Shown piece after piece: positions 53,582 through 61,927 of a stretch of DNA of 64,000 nucleotides. The notes beneath the pieces were generated by a model. The model had not been told where the DNA came from. It did not search any database and saw only the letters and a program-made list of their open reading frames with translations. Positions within the stretch are counted from its first letter, which is position 1. Each line of letters opens with the position of its first letter. Source of the DNA: Nocardiopsis sp. FIRDI 009 (lineage in GTDB: Bacteria > Actinomycetota > Actinomycetes > Streptosporangiales > Streptosporangiaceae); contig NZ_QPNC01000008.1 of NCBI RefSeq assembly GCF_003386285.1, forward strand, positions 248,001-312,000, written 5' to 3'. The position numbers and the translations under genes were made by a program.

Positions 53582-53971
53582 CTACCTCCCCTTCTCGGGA
53601 GGGAAGAGCACCGCGGTCGTCGGTGGCGCCAGGACCGCCCCGGCGGCGCACAGGGCCACCGCCAGCAGGACACCGCCGATGAGGAACTGCCCGCTGGTGA
53701 ACATGTAGTACGCCACCACCGCGAGGAACATCTGGGTGACCACCACCGGCGTGCGGGCCCACTCGCGCAGCAGCAGCAGGCCGCGCGCGACGAACACCAG
53801 CAGGGCACCGGCTCCCACGCCCAGGACGGCCAGCGGGATCGCCGAGGTGACCGAGGCGGCCCGGCCGGTGGCCGCGGTGACGAGGCTGTAGAGGCCGCCC
53901 ACGCCCGCGGCGAGCCCGATCAGGGCCTCCAGCGCGGCGGCGACGACGAGGGTGACGGGACGCGTAGACAC
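53582..53971 (-). CDS. four-helix membrane protein, unknown function
   Basis: 129 residues with four hydrophobic segments (VTLVVAAALEALIGLAAGVG, IPLAVLGVGAGALLVFVARG, TPVVVTQMFLAVVAYYMF, FLIGGVLLAVALCAAGAVLA). Such small actinobacterial proteins are frequent and unassigned. GTG start. Convergent with the sigma factor gene and divergent from the diacylglycerol kinase gene. Confidence 0.7.
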   Translation of the reverse strand: MSTRPVTLVVAAALEALIGLAAGVGGLYSLVTAATGRAASVTSAIPLAVLGVGAGALLVFVARGLLLLREWARTPVVVTQMFLAVVAYYMFTSGQFLIGGVLLAVALCAAGAVLAPPTTAVLFPPEKGR

Positions 53972-54106
53972 GCGACGAGCCTATACGCGCGCGCCGGCCG
54001 CCCTCACCCGCCTCCCCACCCAGGTCACACCCGTTTCCCCGGCCCGGAGCGGGGACCCGGCGGCTCCGGCGCGCCGGGGCGGCCGGAACGCCGGGAGGGC
54101 ACCGCC

Positions 54107-54122
54107 TACACTTGGGGCCGTG
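54107..54122 (+). promoter_or_regulatory. -10 element implying a leaderless transcript
   Basis: TACACT at 54107-54112 is followed after seven bases by the GTG start codon of the kinase gene. TANNNT-N7-RTG is the hallmark of leaderless mRNAs in actinobacteria, and there is no ribosome binding site here. Confidence 0.6.
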
Positions 54123-55052
54123 CGCGCCCTTTTCATCGTGAACCCCCAGGCGACCACGACGACCACTCGCACCCGAGAGGTGATCGTGGGCGCCCTGGCC
54201 GCGGAGCTGGACGTCACCGTCGTCGAGACCGCCTACCGGGACCACGCCAGCGAGCTGGCCCGCAAGGCCGCCGCGGACGGTTTCGAACTGGTCCTGAGCC
54301 TGGGCGGTGACGGCACCGTCAACGAGGTGGTCAACGGCCTCCTGGCCACCCCCGACGATCTGCCGCGCCCCCGCTACGCCGTGATCCCCGGCGGCAGCGC
54401 CAACGTGTTCATCCGCTCCCTGGGCGTGCCCGGGGACCCGGTCGAGGCGACCGGCACGGTGCTGGAGGCGATCCGCGCGGGCCGCGAGCGCGAGATCAAC
54501 CTCGGCCGGATCAGCAGCGACCAGGACGACCGGTACTTCACGTTCTGCGCCGGGTTCGGGTGGGACGCCGACGTCGTGCAGCAGGTCGAGCACGAGCGCG
54601 CCCAGGGCCGCAGGGCCACCCCCGCCCTGTACGCGGAAGTGGCGGTGAAGCTGTTCTTCCGCGGGGATATCCGTGATCCCTCACTGCGCGTCTCCGCGGG
54701 CGGTCCGCCCCGGGACGGGGTCTATTTCGCGCTCGTCACCAACACCACGCCGTGGACCTACGCGGGCGCGCTGCCGCTCCAGCCGACGCCCGCGTCCCGT
54801 TTCGAACTGGGCCTGGACGCTTTCGCCCTGACCAACTCCTCGCACGCGCTCACCGGCTGGGTCCTTTCGCAGATGCTCTTCCCCAAGGGGCTCCCGGCGA
54901 TCGGGGAGGGGTACCTCACCTGGCACGACCTGGACTCACTGGAGATCTCGTCATCCCATCCCAGGGCCTTCCAAATCGACGGTGAATACCTGGGAGACCG
55001 CGAACAGGTCAACTTCCACTCGATACCGAAGGCATTACGAATCATCTGTTAA
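54120..55052 (+). CDS. diacylglycerol kinase-like lipid kinase (DAGK_cat family)
   Basis: 310 residues. Starts RALFIVNPQATTTTTRT (nucleotide-binding strand-loop), with the GGDGT motif in LSLGGDGTVNEVVNGL at about residue 62 and VIPGGSANVFIRSLG after it. DgkB/YegS-type enzymes phosphorylate diacylglycerol or related lipids. The last 90 residues form the C-terminal beta-rich domain (FQIDGEYLGD near the end). Start inferred from the leaderless promoter at 54107-54122. Confidence 0.9.
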   Translation: MRALFIVNPQATTTTTRTREVIVGALAAELDVTVVETAYRDHASELARKAAADGFELVLSLGGDGTVNEVVNGLLATPDDLPRPRYAVIPGGSANVFIRSLGVPGDPVEATGTVLEAIRAGREREINLGRISSDQDDRYFTFCAGFGWDADVVQQVEHERAQGRRATPALYAEVAVKLFFRGDIRDPSLRVSAGGPPRDGVYFALVTNTTPWTYAGALPLQPTPASRFELGLDAFALTNSSHALTGWVLSQMLFPKGLPAIGEGYLTWHDLDSLEISSSHPRAFQIDGEYLGDREQVNFHSIPKALRIIC

Positions 55053-55289
55053 TTGGCTCGAAAGGGTCCATTCACGGCCACTGTGACGCACCCGACACGC
55101 CGATCGGGACCTTTGACCCCGAGAGCTCTTGCACCGACCCTGCGAGCCTGTCACGCTCAAGTTATCGCCATGAGTTACGGGCGAGTTAATTGGGGCGTTT
55201 CCCACATGGCCGTGGGGTGAAACCTGACCGCTTCGGCCCTGCACCCTCCGGTGGGAACCATCCACCGGGCGCCCTGCGCACCGACCGAT

Positions 55290-55305
55290 CGTGAAAATGT
55301 TCACA
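55290..55305 (+). promoter_or_regulatory. CRP/FNR-type operator upstream of whiB1
   Basis: CGTGAAAATGTTCACA matches the TGTGA-N6-TCACA consensus of CRP at nine of ten arm positions and is 34 bp upstream of the whiB1 ATG. In Mycobacterium, whiB1 is a known target of CRP (Rv3676), so the same control is likely here. Confidence 0.7.
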
Positions 55306-55339
55306 ACCCCCGATCGCCTCACTGTGAGGAGTGGACCGC

Positions 55340-55594
55340 ATGGACTGGCGCCACGACGCAGCCTGCCGTGACGAAGACCCCGAGCTTTTCTTCCCCATCG
55401 GCAATTTCGGCCCCGCACTGATCCAGATCGAGGAGGCCAAGGCGGTCTGCCAGCGCTGCCCCGTCAGCTCGGCCTGCCTGAAGTGGGCGCTGGAGAGCGG
55501 CCAGGACGGCGGCGTCTGGGGCGGCATGAGCGAGGACGAGCGGCGCCTGCTGCGCAAGCGCGGCACCACGCGTCGCTCGGTCGTACGCGTCTAG
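55340..55594 (+). CDS. whiB1: WhiB1-type iron-sulfur transcription factor
   Basis: 84 residues, the length of mycobacterial WhiB1, with matching start MDWRHDAACRDEDPELFFP. Four [4Fe-4S]-ligand cysteines Cys9, Cys37, Cys40 and Cys46 are present, as is the GVWGGMSEDERR turn. WhiB1 senses nitric oxide and binds the principal sigma factor. ATG at 55340 with GAGGAG upstream, chosen over a GTG three codons earlier. A CRP-type site lies upstream. Confidence 0.93.
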   Translation: MDWRHDAACRDEDPELFFPIGNFGPALIQIEEAKAVCQRCPVSSACLKWALESGQDGGVWGGMSEDERRLLRKRGTTRRSVVRV

Positions 55595-55610
55595 GCTGTG
55601 CTTTCCCGGT

Positions 55611-55722
55611 CCTCCGCTCCGCTTCGGACCGTGTTCGGGCGCCCGTGCCGCCAGGGATTCCTCGTCTGAGGCTCGTTCCTCGCCAGCGGCCCGCCCCGTC
55701 TCGCGGAACCCTGGCGGCGCCC
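55611..55722 (+). repeat. dispersed intergenic repeat, copy C
   Basis: 55611-55643 matches 58283-58315 at 31 of 33 positions, and 55670-55722 matches 58397-58449 at roughly 85 percent. The element sits between the convergent ends of whiB1 and the kinase gene. The middle part present in the 58-kb copy is missing. The rest of this gap holds nothing I can identify. Confidence 0.6.
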
Positions 55723-55830
55723 GGACGGCGCACCCCCTCAGGTGACCGCTCCGGCGAACACGACCGCGCGCCCCCGGAGCCTCCGCTCCGCCCGGAGCGC
55801 GGGGGGGCGCGAAGAGCCCCGGGAGCCGCC

Positions 55831-57375
55831 TCAGGGCAGTTCCCCCTCCTCGTGCTCCAGAGGAAGGCTGATCGCCACCTCGGTCCCCCCGTCATCCCGC
55901 GGCTTGATCGCCAGGGTCCCGCCCAGCTCGCCCACGATGAGCGTCCGCACGATCTGGAGTCCCAGACTCGTCGTCCCCTCCAGGTCGAAGTCCTCCGGCA
56001 GTCCCCCGCCGCTGTCGCAGACCGCCAGCTCCAGGCTGCTCCTACCCGGGTAGCCGGGCACGGCGTCGAACCGGCGGACCCGCACCGTGATCTCCCCGGG
56101 GCCCTGCCCCAGGCCGTGCTCCACCGCGTTCTGCACCAGTTCCGCCAGGACCATCGACAGCGGTGTGGCCACCAGCGCCGACAGCAGCCCGAAACCGCCC
56201 TCCCGGCGCGGTACCACCGCGCTGCCGGTCGAGGAGACCTCGGCGGCCATCTGCATGACGCGGTCGGCGATGTCGTCGAAGTCGACCACCTCGTCGGGCG
56301 TGTGCGAGAGCATCTCGTGCACGATCGCGATCGACCCCACCCGGCCGACCGCCTCGTCCAGGGCCGCGCGCGCCTCCGGCACGTCCAGCCGCCGCGCCTG
56401 CAACCGCAGCAGCGCCGCGACCGTCTGGAGGTTGTTCTTCACCCGGTGGTGGATCTCCCGGATGGTCGCGTCCTTGGTCAGCAGCTCGCGCTCGCGCCGC
56501 CGCAGTTCGGTGACGTCGCGGACCATGACCAGCGCTCCGATCCGCACACCGTCGATCACCAGTGGTATGGCGCGCAGCTGGACGGTGACCCCCCGCGCGT
56601 CCACCTCGGCCTCCTGCGGCGCGCGGCCGCTCGCGGTGTAGGTGAGCGCCTCGTCGCGGGCCTCCCCCTGCGCCGCCAGCTCCAGCGTGGTGCGGTCCAG
56701 CCGCGCCCCGACGAGGTCGGCGGCCAGCCCCAGGCGCCGGTAGGCCGACAGCGCGTTGGGGCTCGCGTAGACCACCTCGCCGTTCTGGTCGAGCCGCAGC
56801 AGCCCGTCGCCGACCCGGGGCGAGCGCACCATGAGCGGCCCCTGGTCGCTGAACGGGAACGCGCCCTCGGCGATCATCTGGGCCAGGTCCCCGGCGCTCT
56901 GGAGGTAGGTGAGCTCCAGTCGGCTCGGGGTGCGCGCGGAGCTGAGGTTGGTGCTGCGCTGGATCACCCCGATGAGCCTGCCCTCGCGGCGCACGGGGAT
57001 GGTCTCCTCCCGCACCGGGACGCCGCCCGACCAGTCGGGGTCGCCGTCCCGGCAGATCCGCCCCTCGTTCCAGGCGCGGTCGATGAGGGCGCGGCGCCCG
57101 ATCACCCGGGGCGCCGACCTGGACGTGACGTCGGTCATGTCGTCCAGCAGGACGGTCTCCACCAGGTCGTCCTGGAAGGCCGTCGGCCCCGTCGTCGGCC
57201 GCATCTGGGCGACGGCGACCCAGCCGTCGTCGCCGCGCAGCCGCACCCACAGGATGAGATCGGCGAACGACAGGTCCGCGAGCAGCTGCCAGTCGGAGAC
57301 CAGGGAGTGGATCCACTCCAGGTCCGCCTGTTTGAGCGACGTGTGGCGTCGGATGAGATCACTGAGGTGAGGCAC
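55831..57375 (-). CDS. pdtaS: PdtaS-type sensor histidine kinase
   Basis: 514 residues, cytoplasmic. N-terminal GAF domain of the PdtaS type (RRHTSLKQADLEWIHSLVSDW), a PAS domain (about 200-290), then the HisKA_2 dimerisation region with the phospho-acceptor His in EIHHRVKNNLQTV (about residue 308) and the HATPase domain (VLAELVQNAVEHGLG, CDSGGGLPEDF). The cognate response regulator PdtaR, an RNA-binding ANTAR protein, is not in this window. GTG start; a weak ribosome binding site. Divergent from dasR. Confidence 0.92.
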   Translation of the reverse strand: MPHLSDLIRRHTSLKQADLEWIHSLVSDWQLLADLSFADLILWVRLRGDDGWVAVAQMRPTTGPTAFQDDLVETVLLDDMTDVTSRSAPRVIGRRALIDRAWNEGRICRDGDPDWSGGVPVREETIPVRREGRLIGVIQRSTNLSSARTPSRLELTYLQSAGDLAQMIAEGAFPFSDQGPLMVRSPRVGDGLLRLDQNGEVVYASPNALSAYRRLGLAADLVGARLDRTTLELAAQGEARDEALTYTASGRAPQEAEVDARGVTVQLRAIPLVIDGVRIGALVMVRDVTELRRRERELLTKDATIREIHHRVKNNLQTVAALLRLQARRLDVPEARAALDEAVGRVGSIAIVHEMLSHTPDEVVDFDDIADRVMQMAAEVSSTGSAVVPRREGGFGLLSALVATPLSMVLAELVQNAVEHGLGQGPGEITVRVRRFDAVPGYPGRSSLELAVCDSGGGLPEDFDLEGTTSLGLQIVRTLIVGELGGTLAIKPRDDGGTEVAISLPLEHEEGELP

Positions 57376-57426
57376 TCACAAATCATCCCATGAAGGCGTG
57401 CATACTCAAGAGATACGCACTCGACC

Positions 57427-57442
57427 AGTGGTCCACACCAGT
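57427..57442. promoter_or_regulatory. dre-like (DasR-responsive) element
   Basis: AGTGGTCCACACCAGT matches ACTGGTCTAGACCAGT at 13 of 16 positions, including TGGTC and ACCA. It is 78 bp upstream of the DasR-type gene and in the region shared with the divergent kinase gene, which fits autoregulation by DasR. Confidence 0.6.
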
Positions 57443-57519
57443 CGGCGGCCGCACGGCCCGCCGCGCCGACCACACCGGAGGGGTGTGTGGACGGAGTCGG
57501 GACGCGTGGGAGGACACCG

Positions 57520-58260
57520 ATGACAGGCCAGCGCACACTGGACGGCAACCCCAGGGTGCCCAAGTACTACCAGGTGAAGAAGCAACTCCTGGAGCTCATC
57601 GAGGCGATGCCCGCGGGCAACCCCGTGCCCCCCGAGCGCGCCCTGGCCACCCAGTTCGAGACGTCGCGCACGACGGTGCGCCAGGCGCTGACGGAGATGG
57701 TGGTCGAGGGGCGCCTGCTGCGGATCCAGGGCAAGGGCACGTTCGTGGCCAAGCCGAAGGTCGCGCAGGTCCTCCAGCTGACCAGCTACACGCAGGAGAT
57801 GCGGTCGCACGGCCTGCACCCGGCCACGCGCATCCTCGACGTCAGCTACATCAACGCCGACGACCAGCTCGCCGAACTGCTCGCGATCCGCTCGGGCGGG
57901 CGCGTGCTGCGGATCGAGCGGCTGCGGTTGGCCAACGGCGAGCCGATGGCCGTGGAGACGGCGCACCTGGCCGCGCGGCGCTTCCCCGGGCTCCGCAGAC
58001 AGCTCGACCGCTACGCGTCGCTCTACGAGGCTCTCGCGAGCGCCTACGACGTGTCGCTGGCGGAGGCGGAGGCGTCGATCGAGACGGTTCTGGCCACCCC
58101 CAACGAGGCACGGCTGCTGGGGGTGGACGTCGGCCTGCCGCTGGTGCTGCACTGCCAGCACAGTTTCGACGCCGACGGCCACCCGGTCGAGTGGGTGCGT
58201 TCGCTCTACCGGGGCGACCGGTACAAGTTCGTCACCCGCCTGCGCCCCCCGACGGACTGA
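57520..58260 (+). CDS. dasR: GntR/HutC-family regulator, DasR orthologue
   Basis: 246 residues. Winged helix ([56 protein letters not shown]) and UTRA effector domain ([56 protein letters not shown]). These stretches are those of Streptomyces DasR as I recall. DasR controls N-acetylglucosamine and chitin use, phosphotransferase uptake and development; its ligands are GlcN-6-P and GlcNAc-6-P. ATG with GGGAGG six bases upstream. No das transporter genes are in the window. Confidence 0.93.
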   Translation: MTGQRTLDGNPRVPKYYQVKKQLLELIEAMPAGNPVPPERALATQFETSRTTVRQALTEMVVEGRLLRIQGKGTFVAKPKVAQVLQLTSYTQEMRSHGLHPATRILDVSYINADDQLAELLAIRSGGRVLRIERLRLANGEPMAVETAHLAARRFPGLRRQLDRYASLYEALASAYDVSLAEAEASIETVLATPNEARLLGVDVGLPLVLHCQHSFDADGHPVEWVRSLYRGDRYKFVTRLRPPTD

Positions 58261-58282
58261 GCCGGGGAGGCGCCTTCTCGGG

Positions 58283-58449
58283 CCTCCGCTTCGCTTCGGC
58301 CCGTGTTCGGGCGCCCCGAAGGCGGGGACGCCCCGTCCTGGCCCGCCCGTCGCCCCCGCCACCCTCAACCGACGCCTGCGGCGCGGCCCTGCCCGTGGCT
58401 CGTTCCCCGCTCGCGGCCCGGCCCGTCTCGCAGCACCCTGCCGGCGCCC
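58283..58449 (+). repeat. dispersed intergenic repeat, copy A (fullest)
   Basis: Most complete copy, between the convergent ends of dasR and the HD-domain gene. Parts match 14240-14428 (reverse) and 55611-55722. Core 58340-58386 is shared with the 14-kb copy; 58283-58315 and 58397-58449 are shared with the 55-kb copy. No coding function. Confidence 0.65.
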
Positions 58450-59787
58450 TCAGGCGCGGGCCAGCACGGTGGCCAGGGCGTCGACCACCTTCGGGTCGTA
58501 CTCGCTGTCGGTGTCCATCCGCAGGCGCTCCAGGACGGCGGCCCGGCGCTCGTCGTCGCCGTTCTCCCCCACCAGGTCGTCGAAGGCGTTGGCCACCTTG
58601 ATGATCCGGCTGCCGAGCGGCGGCACCCCCTCGTCGCCGTCCCCGGCCAGCGGCTCGCACTGACGGCGGACGATCTCGGCGACGCTGTCCAGGACGCCGG
58701 TCTCCCGGATGATGGCCGACCCCAGTTCGGCGATCCGCCGCTGCTCCCGGGGTGAGGCGAGCACGGTCGCGCCGCCCGCGATGGGCTCGCGCAGGGACAG
58801 CTGCCCGATGTCGTGCATGAGGGCCGCGTACTCCAACTCCAGCAGTTGGGCCTCGGAGAAGCCCAGCTCGCAGGCGATGGCGTGCGCCAGGTGGCTGACC
58901 CGGCGCGAGTGTCCGTTCTCCACGTACCCGCCGACCTCGGTGACCCGCGACAGCGCCCGAACCGTCTCCAGGTAGGTGCGCCGCACCTCCGCGTGGCGGC
59001 GGAAGGCGACCTGGGAGACCAGGAGCGGGGCGCTGAACACCAGCAGCCCCACCAGACCGGTGACCGTGCAGGCCAGCGCGATCAGCACGCCGCTGGCCCC
59101 GATCGCCGCGCCCGTCGCGAACTGGGCGCGCACCTCGTCGCGCACCGCGACCAGCAGGTTCGTGCGCAGGCGTTCGGCGCGCAGCACGCCGGCCATCGCG
59201 GCGTCCACCAGCCAGGCCAGCAGCACCAGCGAGGCCATGATCAGCGTGACCCGCACCGAGGGCTCGGTCAGCGACAGCTGCGTGACCAGCGGGCGGAAGG
59301 CCGCCGCGATGAGCATCACCGCCAGCACCCGCCGGGCCAGGTCCTCCAGGCGCGGGCTCCGGCCCACCGCCACGTGCGGCAGCTCCCCCAGCGCCAGACC
59401 GAGTCCGACCACGGCGATCACCTGCGCGGCGGAGTGCTCCACGGGCGCGTCGCCGAGGCTGACCAAGAACGCGTAGCTGATCGCCCCGGCCGAGGCGATC
59501 GGCGCGACCTCCCGGTGTCCGGGCAGCGTGATCCGCGCGAGCTCCCCGACCGCGATGACGAGGCAGAAGGTGAGCGCGACGTAGGGCTCGACGGCCCCGT
59601 GCGCGGCGGTCCACACGACCGCGGCCATCGTGCCCGCTCCCGCCGCCGCGACGGACACGGCGCGGACGGGACGGGCGGTGCGCCAGATCGGCTCCCGCGA
59701 CCTCTGGAGCCCGAGCGCCCCGCCCTCGGGGCCGGTGAGCGGTGGGCGGGGCGACGGGGCCTCGCCGGACTGGCTCTGGGTCATCAT
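58450..59787 (-). CDS. membrane protein with an HD domain lacking the GYP motif
   Basis: 445 residues: an N-terminal membrane region of several helices (about 45-265) and a C-terminal HD phosphohydrolase domain with GHSRRVSHLAHAIA and LMHDIGQLSL. The HD residues are present, but the HHERxDGxGYP stretch of HD-GYP enzymes is replaced by RRQCEPLAGDGDEGV. It may therefore have lost c-di-GMP hydrolysis or act on another ligand. ATG overlaps the stop of the upstream HD-GYP gene by four bases, so the two are coupled and probably work together. Confidence 0.85.
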   Translation of the reverse strand: MMTQSQSGEAPSPRPPLTGPEGGALGLQRSREPIWRTARPVRAVSVAAAGAGTMAAVVWTAAHGAVEPYVALTFCLVIAVGELARITLPGHREVAPIASAGAISYAFLVSLGDAPVEHSAAQVIAVVGLGLALGELPHVAVGRSPRLEDLARRVLAVMLIAAAFRPLVTQLSLTEPSVRVTLIMASLVLLAWLVDAAMAGVLRAERLRTNLLVAVRDEVRAQFATGAAIGASGVLIALACTVTGLVGLLVFSAPLLVSQVAFRRHAEVRRTYLETVRALSRVTEVGGYVENGHSRRVSHLAHAIACELGFSEAQLLELEYAALMHDIGQLSLREPIAGGATVLASPREQRRIAELGSAIIRETGVLDSVAEIVRRQCEPLAGDGDEGVPPLGSRIIKVANAFDDLVGENGDDERRAAVLERLRMDTDSEYDPKVVDALATVLARA

Positions 59788-61163
59788 CGGTCACGCCCGC
59801 CCGGAACGGCCTCGGCGGGGGCGGGCGCCGAGCCCTCGGCGGCCGGTGGGCCGGTCCGCCCGACCGCCTTCTCGGCGGCCTCGTAGCAGCCCCCGGGCGG
59901 CTCGACGACGTCCGGGGTCTTCCAGCCCTCGCGCTCGACCGCCCGGACCAGCGCCTCGACCATGCGCCCGTCGAACTGGGTCCCCACGCAGGCCCGCAGT
60001 TCGGCGATGGCGTCCTCCACGGACCACGCCTTGCGGTAGGAGCGCGTGGAGGTCAGGCAGTCGAACACGTCGGCCACGCTGATGATGCGCGCGGACTCGG
60101 GGATCTCCATCCCCACCAGCCCCATCGGGTAGCCGCGTCCGTCCAGCCGCTCGTGGTGGTGGCGGATCCCGGCCAGGGCCTCGTCGAGGAAACTGATCTC
60201 GCGCACGATCTCGTAGCCCCGCGTCGGGTGCAGCTTGATCGCCGCGTACTCCTCGTCGGTGAGTTTCCCGGTCTTCTGCAACACCTTGGTGGGCACCCCG
60301 AGTTTGCCGATGTCGTGCAGCATCCCGGCGTAGCGGATCTTCTGCACCCGTTCGGCGGGCATACCCAGTTCGCGCGCGATCATGGCGGCGCCCTCGGCGA
60401 CGCGCATGCAGTGGCCGCGCGTGTAGTAGTCCTTGGTCTCGACCGCCTGGCACAGCGTGGCGAGCGTGGCCTCGTGGGCCCGCGCCTCGTCGGCCTGCTG
60501 CGCGAAGGTCCAGCGCGCGATGAACAGAGGCAGCAGGACCAGCAGGGGCGCGACGACCCCGACGCCGCCCCACACCGCGGCGATGGCCAGGCCGAGCATC
60601 TGGTAGCCGATCGAGGAGAGCTCGACCGCCACCAGCGGACGCCAGTGGATCGGGCTCCTGCGCCGGGTCCTGACCGCGCCGAGCGTCCACATCAGGACGC
60701 CGACGAGCGCGGAGTTGACCGCGGTGTGGGTGACCACGGCGGCCACGTACGGCAGCAGGATCATCGGAAAGTCCGCGCGCGCCGGTTCGCCGACCGCGCC
60801 TCCGCACAGGAGGTAGACGTGTCCGGCCGCGTAGGCGGCCAGAGCGAACTGCGCGCCGTTGAACGCCCGCTTGACGAGGATCTGCTTGCGGATGGTCAGG
60901 CAGGAGGCGAAGCCGACGACAGCCGCCCCGACCGGCCCCACCAGAACGACCGCGGCCAGTGACACCGCCGAGCTCGGCGACATCCCCATCTTGCCGTTGG
61001 AGACGACGATGGTGCTGATGGACTCGGCGACCACGAAAAGGACGGCCACGAGGACCAGGGTCTTCAGGTCGATACCCGAATACGGACCGACCAGCACGAT
61101 GGTGACAGCACTGACAACGATGATTCCGACGTAGACACGCGCGCCCCCAGGAAGAGCCCGCAC
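59784..61163 (-). CDS. membrane HD-GYP domain protein (putative c-di-GMP phosphodiesterase)
   Basis: 459 residues: eight or so membrane helices to about residue 225, then a full HD-GYP domain with TRGHCMRVAEGAAMIA, MLHDIGKLGVP, RHHHERLDGRGYP and SVADVFDCLTSTRSYRKAW, all catalytic residues present. HD-GYP enzymes linearise and cleave cyclic di-GMP. GTG start with GGGGGG upstream. First gene of a two-gene operon with the HD protein downstream. A candidate small membrane-peptide gene lies just upstream on the same strand. Confidence 0.9.
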   Translation of the reverse strand: MRALPGGARVYVGIIVVSAVTIVLVGPYSGIDLKTLVLVAVLFVVAESISTIVVSNGKMGMSPSSAVSLAAVVLVGPVGAAVVGFASCLTIRKQILVKRAFNGAQFALAAYAAGHVYLLCGGAVGEPARADFPMILLPYVAAVVTHTAVNSALVGVLMWTLGAVRTRRRSPIHWRPLVAVELSSIGYQMLGLAIAAVWGGVGVVAPLLVLLPLFIARWTFAQQADEARAHEATLATLCQAVETKDYYTRGHCMRVAEGAAMIARELGMPAERVQKIRYAGMLHDIGKLGVPTKVLQKTGKLTDEEYAAIKLHPTRGYEIVREISFLDEALAGIRHHHERLDGRGYPMGLVGMEIPESARIISVADVFDCLTSTRSYRKAWSVEDAIAELRACVGTQFDGRMVEALVRAVEREGWKTPDVVEPPGGCYEAAEKAVGRTGPPAAEGSAPAPAEAVPGGRDR

Positions 61164-61219
61164 CCCCGTTCACCCCCCGCCGACGACGACCGGACTGTCA
61201 TGATTTCACCGGTTCCGTT

Positions 61220-61297
61220 CTACCACCAGGACCATCCGGCGAAGGCGGATACCGTCCAAAGAACCATCATCGCCACGTACAGCATGCTGATGAACAC
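61220..61297 (-). CDS. candidate 25-residue membrane peptide
   Basis: GTG at 61297 with GGGGGAGAGGGG six bases upstream encodes FISMLYVAMMVLWTVSAFAG and then WSWW before a TAG. One hydrophobic segment spans nearly the entire peptide, and the ribosome binding site is stronger than those of many annotated genes here. It lies 56 bp upstream of the HD-GYP gene on the same strand. Too short for database-style recognition; could be a small membrane protein or a leader peptide. Confidence 0.5.
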   Translation of the reverse strand: MFISMLYVAMMVLWTVSAFAGWSWW

Positions 61298-61849
61298 GGT
61301 TGTCCCCTCTCCCCCGACGCCGCGCACCCCATTCCCCTGGACACGCGGCGTAAATTACCCCATTCGTTGGATATGGCGTCCAGTTTAACGGGCCGACGCG
61401 GGTCCCCGATTACCCCCAACCCGAACCGCAGCCCCGGCGCACAACCCAACCGACCAGTAGTTCCGGAATATGGAATTACTAATTCAATTCGTAATCACGA
61501 GCGATAACACTGAGTTACCGAATGCCACCGGGCGACGGTGTCGAAAAGTCCACAGCGAGGCCCATCGCACCGCACTTCCTCGCCCACCCTCACCTGCATT
61601 GACTACTCTCAGTAATCAATTGGACGAAGGAGATCGGCCGACGGGAAAAATCATTCCGAGTCGATCACGACGCGAAAGAGGTCGGAGGCCCCGGGCGTGT
61701 CGGTCGGCCTCCGCCCGCCCCACCCGGGCGGACACGTGTCCAAAACCCCCGCAGACACGGGGAATCCGACCCGACATACTCACAAACAACCACAGACCAC
61801 GCATGATCTGACATCGTGCGACAATTCAAGACACCAGATCATAAGACAT
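61298..61849. other. long AT-richer intergenic region
   Basis: About 550 bp with no gene I can support; it is distinctly less GC-rich than the coding sequence. It holds a 21-bp near-perfect dyad at 61475-61495 and an 8-bp inverted repeat (ATGATCTG at 61803-61810 with CAGATCAT at 61835-61842). Likely promoter and regulatory region for the minus-strand membrane genes. Confidence 0.45.
61475..61495. promoter_or_regulatory. AT-rich 21-bp dyad
   Basis: ATTACTAATT, a central C, then AATTCGTAAT. Arms match at nine of ten positions. In a genome this GC-rich such a sequence is unlikely to be accidental; likely an operator about 180 bp upstream of the small peptide gene and 310 bp upstream of the HD-GYP gene. 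Confidence 0.5.
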
Positions 61850-61884
61850 AAAAAAGGAGCGGTGACCGGAAATCCAGTCACCGC
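61850..61884 (-). terminator. intrinsic terminator of the sigR-rsrA operon
   Basis: On the minus strand, an 8-bp stem (GCGGTGAC with GTCACCGC, 10-base loop) is followed by TCC and six T. This is a classical hairpin with U-tract, unusual for actinobacteria, 43 bases after the rsrA stop. Confidence 0.8.
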
Positions 61885-61927
61885 CGCCGTGTCCCGCCGC
61901 CGGGTCCGTCCCGAAGCGGAACGAAGG

